Below the pieces are notes generated by a model, which worked only from the letters and a program-made list of their open reading frames with translations, was not told where the DNA came from and made no database searches. From the NCBI GenBank assembly GCA_002329575.1, contig DCTK01000074.1:12313-27108 (forward strand): a stretch of DNA of 14,796 nt. Reading direction: 5' to 3'. The position numbers were made by a program, and so were the translations under genes. The DNA is from Sutterella sp. UBA1442 (lineage in GTDB: Bacteria > Pseudomonadota > Gammaproteobacteria > Burkholderiales > Burkholderiaceae_F). Below, piece after piece: positions 6,554 through 13,283 of this stretch (positions are counted from its first letter, which is position 1; every line of letters begins with the position of its first letter).

Positions 6554-7186
6554 GTGAAAGAAAGTGTGCTCAATCGCGTACTGAAAACTCCAAGCGTTGT
6601 CGCTCAACAATGGCGGCCATTACTGAAGCTTGTGTTGTTGCCAGCAATATTTGTGCTTGTCGCCTCTTGGGATTTTGAAGATGTTGTGACATTGCCGAGC
6701 TTGTCGGGAATGCCCGATGTGGAGGCAATTTGTTTGATAGCGCTTTCGGTTTTGGGATTACTTGCCGGCATTTTTGTGGTCCTCGGTGCTGTTGTTTCGG
6801 ACGACCCGATGGAACAGCCCATTTGGGTTCGTTGTGATGAGATTGTGGTTGCTCGGGCGTTATATCTCTTAGCAACGATCTTTGTGGTGTTGGTAGCAGC
6901 GTTCATAGCTGAAGTGCCTGTGGGCGCCGAAATTTTCCCAATGTTGGGATATTTTGTCTATGGCTTGAGAAAGCCGGGGAAGGCTCGGATTTTTGCTCTT
7001 ATAGCCTTCAGTCTCAGTATTGTGCGAGTGCTTACGGCCTTACAGTTTGGAGCCGCAAGTTGTCACACGGCGCTTTGGGCGGTGTCTTGGCAATGGATGC
7101 TTTGTGCGCTCAGCTACGCGGTAATTTCGGGAAAGATTTGGCAGCTAAAGCCGTCAATGGCGACGCAACAACGGATTTTGGCATGA
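6554..7186 (+). CDS. Unrecognised polytopic inner-membrane protein
   Basis: I do not recognise the family of this 210-residue protein. It starts with GTG at 6554, with AAGGA 6 nt upstream. About six hydrophobic segments are visible: 22-39, 58-81, 98-118, 124-138, 146-163 and 172-193. The short N-terminus is basic, the loop 82-96 is acidic (SDDPMEQP), and a basic loop GLRKPGKAR (137-145) predicts a cytoplasmic side by the positive-inside rule. There is no signal peptide, catalytic motif or nucleotide-binding site that I can name. It lies 124 nt downstream of the phosphatase-transferase fusion on the same strand, and is preceded by similar TTGAC repeats, so it may belong to the same regulon. 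A strong terminator follows. An envelope-stress or lipid A related role is possible, but only by association. Confidence 0.75.
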   Translation: MKESVLNRVLKTPSVVAQQWRPLLKLVLLPAIFVLVASWDFEDVVTLPSLSGMPDVEAICLIALSVLGLLAGIFVVLGAVVSDDPMEQPIWVRCDEIVVARALYLLATIFVVLVAAFIAEVPVGAEIFPMLGYFVYGLRKPGKARIFALIAFSLSIVRVLTALQFGAASCHTALWAVSWQWMLCALSYAVISGKIWQLKPSMATQQRILA

Positions 7187-7205
7187 GCGATATTGGCGGT
7201 TTACA

Positions 7206-7250
7206 ACGGTCTTCGGGCGACTGGTCCGTCGCTCCGAGGACCGTTTTTTT
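7206..7250 (+). terminator. Rho-independent terminator of the 6554 gene
   Basis: A long stem pairs 7206-7216 with 7234-7244 (one G-U), has one bulged T at 7233, and continues with GCGAC/GTCGC (7217-7221 with 7228-7232) around a TGGTCC loop. Seven T residues (7244-7250) follow. The autotransporter gene converges from the other side. Confidence 0.9.
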
Positions 7251-7253
7251 GTT

Positions 7254-9932
7254 TTAGAAAAGATACTCTACGGATACTTTGCCGCTGATCCCTTGACGTT
7301 GACCAACGTGTCCTCGAATCTTGGCATCAAAGTGCCATGGTTTTTCAGGATGGGCATAGCGCAGTCCCAATTCGCCCATGCCGATATCGCCTCTCATACC
7401 TTTGGTATCCAGAATTTCTTGAGCATCAACGGTGATCTCAACGTCTGACGAGAAGTCACGTTGATAGGCAAGACCGATATAGCCCGTAAGGTGTTGCGGG
7501 TTGGTGTAATAAAGACGAACGCCCGTACGAATGCGGAAGCTTTCATCGGACTTAAATTCAACTTTAGTGTCTTGACCATCGGCGTATATGTTCGTATCGT
7601 CTTCGGGCAGATAGGTGTAGAACGATTTACCGTAAATGTCTAACAGCAAGTTTTGAGCGATAGGAATTTGCCAGCCTAAACCTGCATGGGTACTAAAGTA
7701 GAAGGAATCATTTTCATAGCCCACAGATCTGCCGCTACCGTCAATTAGACCATCAGTGAGCTCATTTTCGACATAACCACCACGCAAAGAGCCTTCAACA
7801 TAAAAACCTGAGTGATGGTTAAAACGTGCAGAAACACCGCCACCGGCTAAACGCACGTCTCCACTGATATGTCGAGAGATATTGCTATAAGAGGTATCTT
7901 CTCTGAAATTACCTCGACCGGCTTCGACAAAGAGGTTGCTTACGAGCGATGAGTCTCCAAGATATTTAATGAGGCCGACGCCACCGATAAAGCTGATACC
8001 GTGTAAGTCGACATGAGAGTCTGTTTTGTATTGGTTGTCCACACCGTCAATGGAGGCGAAAGTTCTCACGCCTTCTTGATGTTGGTCCCCGGTGATATCC
8101 AAGTTGTCCATCACCAATTCGGCAGCCTGATTAACAAAGAAGATTTCTAAGTTTCGATTGTTGCTGACGAGTTTAAGTTGTTGGTTCTGATATAACGTGC
8201 CATCAACCTCCAACTCAAGAGAACTGCCGTCTTCGCTTGTTTGAATTGTGCCGTGGCTCTCAGAGAGTAAGTCTTGAGGCAGTACAACTTCAACGCCTCT
8301 TTTATAGGCTTGGTTGAAAGTAATTGTTCCGCCATCATTTTTGATTAGAGCAAGAGACTCTCCCAAATAATCAGAAACGGTGGTGCCGAAAATGATATTT
8401 TCAACTCGAATCGTTGTATTAGAAAGGTCTGTATTGGTTTGGTTAGTGATCGTTAAAACCGTAGTGTCTTCTTTCCATTCGATATCCGAAAATACGATGG
8501 TGTCGAAATTATCAATAGCACCGACCTTGCCCGAAAAATTAACAAGGTGCAGAGAGTTATCACTAATGTAGTTGCTATCGTTACTTAAGCCACCTAAAAG
8601 GATTGCATCTTCCAGGTCATTGTCGCCACCTAAAAGGATTGCATTTTCCAGGTCATTGTCAGAGCCTTCGACAATGACGTGATTGCTGTAGACATGGCCG
8701 GTGTAGATATTTCCAGTGTAACTATCCTCTGTTGTTGTGGAGGAACCGCCGGAAATGACAACATTGCCTTCTGTCGAGACATTTTTGAGATAAACCACAT
8801 TGTCATGAACATCGCCGCCGGCCGTGTGAGCCGCGGTGATATAAGCGGTTGAATCCTGGGAAGTATTCGAGATCGTCGAGTTTTCAATGATAACGGTGTT
8901 GCCGCTTGTTTCGTTGTTACTGCTGCTATCTGAACCAGAAATCCTCGCCTTAATACCATCGTACTCATAAAGCCGAATCGTAGAATTTTGAATTCGTACG
9001 TAGTTTGAATCGACCACATCCTCGCTTGAGCCCCAACCGGTTTGCACCCCAGCGATGGCGTTAGCTGCGAATTCAGAATTACTGATCTCTACGCCGTTTT
9101 GGACGGCTTCGCTACCAGTATCTAAGAAGGCTCCGACAATGGTTTGAAACTTTTGACCTTCACCTTGATCTTTTAAGTTGGTAATGGTGACCGTGTTATT
9201 TTTTGCTCGGGCAATCGTTGCATAAGCACCGTAAATATTGGGGGAGTCCAATCCTGTGGTACCGACACCAATGCTGACATTATTTGTGCCGTCAATTTCC
9301 ACGGAGTTATAGGCAAATAATTGCATTTGGTTGGAGTCCCATGTGCTTCTGCCGCCCATAATATCCATATTTCTACCGAATGTGCCTCCAGAGATTTGTA
9401 CTTTGTTGCTGATTACATCGCCGTTTTCAGACCAACCACCGACAATACGACCGTAACGGCCTTCGTACACATAGTAATTGGCCGAGAAAGTTCCGCCTTG
9501 TATTTCGACACTGTTGTTTTGGACATCGCCCATTAGCGAATATGCCCCATAAAGGTAAACATCGCCGCCGTTGCCCGAAGAGTTGGTGCCTAAATTTCCT
9601 TTGACAAAAATAAGACGATTGTCTTGTAAAACACCGCCATTGGCGTTATTTGAATCATCTGCGGCGGCGAAAATATGAATGTAGTTACCTTCCCAGTCCG
9701 TATCTTTAATATCAAACGTAAAAGTATTGTCTGAGTAAGAGCCTTTAGCACTGCCATTAAAATCAACAAAAAGTTCGCTGTCTTCATGGTGATATGTGCC
9801 AAGATCTTTTTTGCCTGTGAAAATACCGGTGTCTTCGGCAAAAGTGATTAACGGGATTGTTCCAAGTAGGCCAACAAATAAACTTTTGACAATAGACGAA
9901 CTCGGTGAAAGCTTGGGGTTAAAAGCGCTCAT
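7254..9932 (-). CDS. Autotransporter (type Va) with beta-helix passenger
   Basis: Secreted/outer-membrane protein of 892 residues. An N-terminal signal peptide (basic n-region to K16, hydrophobic SLFVGLLGTIPLITFA) is probably cleaved after A32. The passenger (about 33-600) carries at least ten copies of an N-x-V-x-I/L strand motif (for example NSVEI 140, NKVQI 176, NSVEI 209, NTVTI 246, NGVEI 279, NYVRI 310) spaced 31-42 residues apart, as expected for a right-handed beta-helix. The last ~260 residues form an alternating aromatic/polar beta-barrel ending in SVEYLF, with the terminal Phe recognised by BAM. There is no cysteine in the whole protein, typical for autotransporters. No protease triad or adhesion motif was recognised, so adhesin-like function is only a guess. 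A 12-residue tandem duplication lies at 425-448. The ribosome site is a weak purine run before ATG 9932. The gene appears monocistronic. Confidence 0.9.
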   Translation of the reverse strand: MSAFNPKLSPSSSIVKSLFVGLLGTIPLITFAEDTGIFTGKKDLGTYHHEDSELFVDFNGSAKGSYSDNTFTFDIKDTDWEGNYIHIFAAADDSNNANGGVLQDNRLIFVKGNLGTNSSGNGGDVYLYGAYSLMGDVQNNSVEIQGGTFSANYYVYEGRYGRIVGGWSENGDVISNKVQISGGTFGRNMDIMGGRSTWDSNQMQLFAYNSVEIDGTNNVSIGVGTTGLDSPNIYGAYATIARAKNNTVTITNLKDQGEGQKFQTIVGAFLDTGSEAVQNGVEISNSEFAANAIAGVQTGWGSSEDVVDSNYVRIQNSTIRLYEYDGIKARISGSDSSSNNETSGNTVIIENSTISNTSQDSTAYITAAHTAGGDVHDNVVYLKNVSTEGNVVISGGSSTTTEDSYTGNIYTGHVYSNHVIVEGSDNDLENAILLGGDNDLEDAILLGGLSNDSNYISDNSLHLVNFSGKVGAIDNFDTIVFSDIEWKEDTTVLTITNQTNTDLSNTTIRVENIIFGTTVSDYLGESLALIKNDGGTITFNQAYKRGVEVVLPQDLLSESHGTIQTSEDGSSLELEVDGTLYQNQQLKLVSNNRNLEIFFVNQAAELVMDNLDITGDQHQEGVRTFASIDGVDNQYKTDSHVDLHGISFIGGVGLIKYLGDSSLVSNLFVEAGRGNFREDTSYSNISRHISGDVRLAGGGVSARFNHHSGFYVEGSLRGGYVENELTDGLIDGSGRSVGYENDSFYFSTHAGLGWQIPIAQNLLLDIYGKSFYTYLPEDDTNIYADGQDTKVEFKSDESFRIRTGVRLYYTNPQHLTGYIGLAYQRDFSSDVEITVDAQEILDTKGMRGDIGMGELGLRYAHPEKPWHFDAKIRGHVGQRQGISGKVSVEYLF
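8589..8660 (-). repeat. Two tandem 36-bp units inside the autotransporter passenger
   Basis: Units 8589-8624 and 8625-8660 differ at a single base (8609 versus 8645). They encode DNDLENAILLGG and DNDLEDAILLGG in frame (residues 425-448). Such near-identity suggests a recent slippage or duplication event that lengthens the beta-helix by one short unit. Confidence 0.9.
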
Positions 9933-10234
9933 TTTTCTTCTTTCTTGGTGACGGCAAAATTTATGCCTTGGTTATCGCTTGGCCGCTCGGAATCAGCTTT
10001 ATTCGGCAATACAGTAATGTGGGAGGACGGATAAGTGTTAACTCTGACGGCGTTGAGTAAGGCCACTATGATAACTTTGAAATGGCTATCGAGGCGTAAC
10101 CTAAAAGCGTCATATTTGTAACGTTGTGTTCGTTTGTAATATTTAAACTTTCACAATAATTTTCAGGCGACCTAATGATTTCAATGATTTGAGGTTTTTC
10201 AGAATTTTCGAATATGGCAATTGCGCTTCAATGC
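9933..10234. other. 302-bp gene-free region upstream of the autotransporter
   Basis: This stretch should contain the autotransporter promoter and the 3' end of the pseudouridine synthase transcript. It is AT-rich from about 10095 to 10220. I found no ORF of useful size, no strong terminator and no convincing sigma-70 promoter pair on the minus strand; the best -10-like strings (TATCAT at 10073-10068, TATTAC at 10141-10136) lack matching -35 boxes. A direct repeat TTTGTAA (10115-10121 and 10133-10139) and a short direct repeat GCTTCAAT near the RluA gene end (second copy inside the gene) are visible, without obvious meaning. Confidence 0.5.
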
Positions 10235-11869
10235 TCAAAATGGGCAGGAGGCTTCAATAGTCAACACTTTGCCCGTTTTGGGGTGCGTGAAAGTCAAAGA
10301 TTGGGCGTGTAAATACAGTCTGGAGTCAGGCGTTCCGTACAGATCATCGCCCACGATAGGACAACCGAGTCCCAGGTGGTGCGCGGCATGAAGTCGCAGT
10401 TGGTGTGTTCTGCCTGTTAGTGGGAAAAAGGCCACGCGGCAGCGCCCATCATCATATTTTTTTAGCACTTTGAAATTTGTGAGGGCCGGTTTGCCGTAAG
10501 CGAACTCCACCATTTGTCTCGGGCGCTCGTAAGGGTTTAAGCATAACGGCAAATCGATAGCGCCTTGAGATTTATTGGGCGTTTTGGATAAAAGTGCGAT
10601 ATAGCACTTCTGAATAGCGCCGGTGCTAAAGGCTTGTTGGAGCGCTCGGTGTGTTTCTTTATTTTTGGCAAAAATGACCACGCCGGAAGTGGCCATATCC
10701 AAACGGTGCAAAAGCAATATGGGACTGCGGCCCTCGTAGTGCTTCTGCATAAACGTAAACAGATCCGTTACGGGTAATTTCCCGGGAACTGAGAGCATTC
10801 CTTCGGGTTTGTTGACAGCGACGATGTCACGGTCCTCGTATACGATTTCGGGACGGTAGTCTTTGAATCGGTCAACGGCAAGTGCATTATCCTCAAGCGG
10901 TTGCCCTTCCAACAAAAATTGAAGCAACGTTTCATGGCGTTCTTTTGCGAAAGCGCAGAAAGTTCCTGGTGCACGAGCATCGTGAGCCGCCAATGGTCCC
11001 CACCAGAAGCATCCCATACAGAGCGGACGAGCTCCTTCACGATAGGCTTTAGCGAGAAGAACGGGTAGTGCTGTACGAAGGATTGCTCGGAGTAAATCTT
11101 CTTTGAGAATGATGCCTTCGAGCAGTTGACACAATGAGCGTCTGGCCCCTCTGGCGTTACAGATCACGATGGCGTTGAGCCGTCTTTTATAGTCATCAAT
11201 GAGCTCGTGGTGAATTCTGTGCTGAAAGTCCGCCCGCGCGGCCTCTTCGGCTTGAAGGGCCAGCATATATTGCAATTTGAGACGTTGAAGTTGTCCGGAG
11301 TCTCGTTGGCTACTTGCTGCGAGCTCTGAGGGATTAAACGATTTGGACTGACGTGTCTCGCGTCGGTGTGCCTTGCGTGCAAGGGCTTCATTTTTAAATT
11401 GTAGATAGGCTTCTTCGGCCTTCACACGAGCGCTAAAGGTTTGATCAACTCGTGAGGTATCCAGTGGCGTGAGTTTTTCAGGCGGTAACTTTTGCCAAAA
11501 AGAAGGTTCAAAAAAATCGTCGTGACTGTCAAATTGATCGCATCCGCAGATGTAGCCCGTTTGACCATCGGAGAGTCTGCAGACTAAGACGGCAATAAGT
11601 CGGCCGGCTTGATTGCTAGCCGTTTGTTCCAGGTGGGCACAAATATGCGAGCGCGCAAGCTTGACCCAGTCGTGCGCTTTGTAATGATACGGGTACGTCA
11701 AAGCTACCGGACTGTTATCGGAGTTCGGTAACTCCAGCAATTTGAACATGGTTGAGTTGAGTAATTTCAGTGCAAAAAGTGTACCAAAAAAATGTAAAGG
11801 GCTTTCCAGTCTGTCAATCATGCCGCTTGTATCAGTGCCCTCCGTTGTCGAAATCGGTTGGTGGTACAC
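10235..11869 (-). CDS. RluA-family pseudouridine synthase with long N-terminal extension
   Basis: Predicted RNA uridine isomerase of 544 residues if the GTG at 11869 is used. The catalytic RluA domain occupies about 342-542, with catalytic D391 in HRLDMATSGV and the conserved LTGRTHQLRLHAA (484-496). Ahead of it lie a PYHYKAHDW segment (60-68), a GYICGCDQFDSH segment (105-116), a charged, probably coiled-coil stretch (about 140-235), and PLCMGCFWWG...FLLEGQPLED (282-327). This architecture matches the ~550-residue RluA-like proteins found in many proteobacteria, whose RNA target is not settled, rather than the ~220-residue rRNA/tRNA enzyme RluA. The start is uncertain: GTG 11869 and ATG 11821 both lack a well-placed Shine-Dalgarno, and the GTG start would leave only 44 bp to the divergent peptidase gene. 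Target uridine unknown. Confidence 0.85.
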   Translation of the reverse strand: MYHQPISTTEGTDTSGMIDRLESPLHFFGTLFALKLLNSTMFKLLELPNSDNSPVALTYPYHYKAHDWVKLARSHICAHLEQTASNQAGRLIAVLVCRLSDGQTGYICGCDQFDSHDDFFEPSFWQKLPPEKLTPLDTSRVDQTFSARVKAEEAYLQFKNEALARKAHRRETRQSKSFNPSELAASSQRDSGQLQRLKLQYMLALQAEEAARADFQHRIHHELIDDYKRRLNAIVICNARGARRSLCQLLEGIILKEDLLRAILRTALPVLLAKAYREGARPLCMGCFWWGPLAAHDARAPGTFCAFAKERHETLLQFLLEGQPLEDNALAVDRFKDYRPEIVYEDRDIVAVNKPEGMLSVPGKLPVTDLFTFMQKHYEGRSPILLLHRLDMATSGVVIFAKNKETHRALQQAFSTGAIQKCYIALLSKTPNKSQGAIDLPLCLNPYERPRQMVEFAYGKPALTNFKVLKKYDDGRCRVAFFPLTGRTHQLRLHAAHHLGLGCPIVGDDLYGTPDSRLYLHAQSLTFTHPKTGKVLTIEASCPF

Positions 11870-11870
11870 T
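11862..11870 (+). promoter_or_regulatory. Possible extended -10 promoter for the M20 peptidase gene
   Basis: TGGTACACT fits TGn plus a 4/6 match to TATAAT. It would place the transcript start about 37 nt before the ATG at 11914, ahead of a strong ribosome site (AAGGAG 11902-11907). No good -35 is seen at the right distance, so this is a weak call. Confidence 0.3.
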
Positions 11871-11913
11871 CAAAAATATCCCAGTTGTTTTTCTCTAAAC
11901 AAAGGAGTTCAAC

Positions 11914-13191
11914 ATGTCCGATAGTCTTCATCCCGAAATCCCCGCAATTGACGAATCCGTATTAGCTCAAATGCAAGTGGTAGCCTCTTTACCGAAGGTG
12001 CAAAAAGGCCTTCAGATTGCTCAAGATCAAGCCGAGCGCGCTATGGTTGAACAAGTTGAGTTGTGTGAGATCGCCTCTCCCACCTTCCATGAAGAAACTC
12101 GAGCCAAAGAAATTGCTCGGCGCATGAAAGAATATGGATTAACCGATGTCACCATGGACGGTATTGGAAACGTTGTCGGTGTACGCAAAGGGAAAGGTAA
12201 TGGCCCGGTGTTGGTTATTGATGCTCATATGGATACGGTGTTTCCGCATGGCATTGATGTAACTGTGCGCCGCGAGGGCGATACGTACTATGCACCGGGG
12301 ATTGGTGATAATACGAGCGGCTGCCGTGCGCTATTGCAATTGGTGCGATGCTTTAACGAATCCGGCGTTGAAACCGAAGGTGATGTGTTGTTTGTCGGTA
12401 CGGTCGGAGAAGAAGGCAACGGCGACATTCGCGGTGCAAAATTCATGGTCAATGGGGATCGCCAAGTCGATGGCTATATCGCTATTGATTCATTCTCCGA
12501 AGGTGTGGTAGTTAATGGCGGCGTTGGTTGCCATCGTTGGCGCGTCAACATCGCAGGCCCCGGCGGTCACAGCTTTGTGGATTTCAGTCAAGTGCCAAGC
12601 GCCATTCATGCGATGTGCCATGCAGGGCATTTGATCGGCCACCTGGCGCCACCGAGCGAACCCTATACAACGTTTAATATCGGCACGATTAAAGGCGGCA
12701 CATCAGTCAATACCATTGCGCCGAACTGCGAAGTCGATATTGATATTCGCAGTATCGCCAATGAAGAACTGCTTAAACTGGAAGCCCAAATCTTTGAAGC
12801 ATTAGATGCCGGTGTGGCTGAGGAAAATAAACGCTGGGGTATTACCAATTCTGACAAGATGGTCAAACTGACAAAGACTCAAATTGGAGATCGTCCGGCA
12901 GGCGCTCGCGGTGGAGATTGCCCGGTGATCCAATGTGCCTTGAGTGCTCAGAAGATTTTAGGGATTGAGCTCACGCAATATGGCCCTTCAGCGACCGATG
13001 CCAATGCACCGATTAGTAAAAATATTCCGGCTGCCTGCTTAGGTTCAGGCGGTATCTCGGAAAAGTATCACACGGTTGATGAATACTTTATCGACAAAGA
13101 TAGCTTCAAAGGTCCGCAATTGGTCTTTTTAGCCGCCTGCACTTTGGTGGGTGTCGAAGGTCAAAAGCCCTTGTTGCCGATTAAAAAGTAA
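11914..13191 (+). CDS. M20-family metallopeptidase/deacylase
   Basis: Dizinc hydrolase of 425 residues, probably cytoplasmic (no signal peptide). Metal-binding and catalytic residues of the M20 fold are visible: H105 and D107 in DAHMDTV, D132 in GIGDNTSG, the general base and ligand pair E166/E167 in VGEEGNG, D192 and H386 (EKYHTVDE). A dimerisation (lid) domain lies between about 205 and 315, with GPGGHS (215-220) and GGTSVNTIAPNCEVDIDIR (261-279). Such enzymes cleave small peptides or N-acyl amino acids; the specific substrate cannot be inferred. The GDNTSG motif resembles tripeptidase/PepT-like members more than ArgE. The start is supported by AAGGAG 6 nt before the ATG. It is divergent from the pseudouridine synthase and converges with formate-tetrahydrofolate ligase, so it is likely transcribed alone. 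Confidence 0.88.
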   Translation: MSDSLHPEIPAIDESVLAQMQVVASLPKVQKGLQIAQDQAERAMVEQVELCEIASPTFHEETRAKEIARRMKEYGLTDVTMDGIGNVVGVRKGKGNGPVLVIDAHMDTVFPHGIDVTVRREGDTYYAPGIGDNTSGCRALLQLVRCFNESGVETEGDVLFVGTVGEEGNGDIRGAKFMVNGDRQVDGYIAIDSFSEGVVVNGGVGCHRWRVNIAGPGGHSFVDFSQVPSAIHAMCHAGHLIGHLAPPSEPYTTFNIGTIKGGTSVNTIAPNCEVDIDIRSIANEELLKLEAQIFEALDAGVAEENKRWGITNSDKMVKLTKTQIGDRPAGARGGDCPVIQCALSAQKILGIELTQYGPSATDANAPISKNIPAACLGSGGISEKYHTVDEYFIDKDSFKGPQLVFLAACTLVGVEGQKPLLPIKK

Positions 13192-13227
13192 TAGCAAATA
13201 GTGAAGTTCTAGCGTTTGAACTGGCAG

Positions 13228-13263
13228 AAAAAATCTCCCGCCGACATTAAAAACGGCGGGAGA
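13228..13263. terminator. Terminator between the convergent peptidase and fhs genes
   Basis: A perfect 10-bp stem TCTCCCGCCG/CGGCGGGAGA (13234-13243 with 13254-13263) has a 10-nt loop. On the minus strand it is followed by six U residues (13228-13233), so it serves best as the fhs terminator. On the plus strand it is followed by AGTTTTAC, a weaker tract that may also stop the peptidase transcript. Confidence 0.85.
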
Positions 13264-13283
13264 AGTTTTACTAAGAATTGAAA

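Noticed and set aside
8147..9019. Alternative frames of 63-129 residues within the autotransporter
   Set aside because: They overlap the repetitive passenger in other frames, lack ribosome sites and have no recognisable composition.
11914..13191. Assignment of the M20 enzyme as YgeY (selenium-linked hydrolase) or ArgE
   Set aside because: The metal-site context (DAHMDTVFPHG, GIGDNTSG) does not fit the YgeY or ArgE patterns I remember, so only the family is called.
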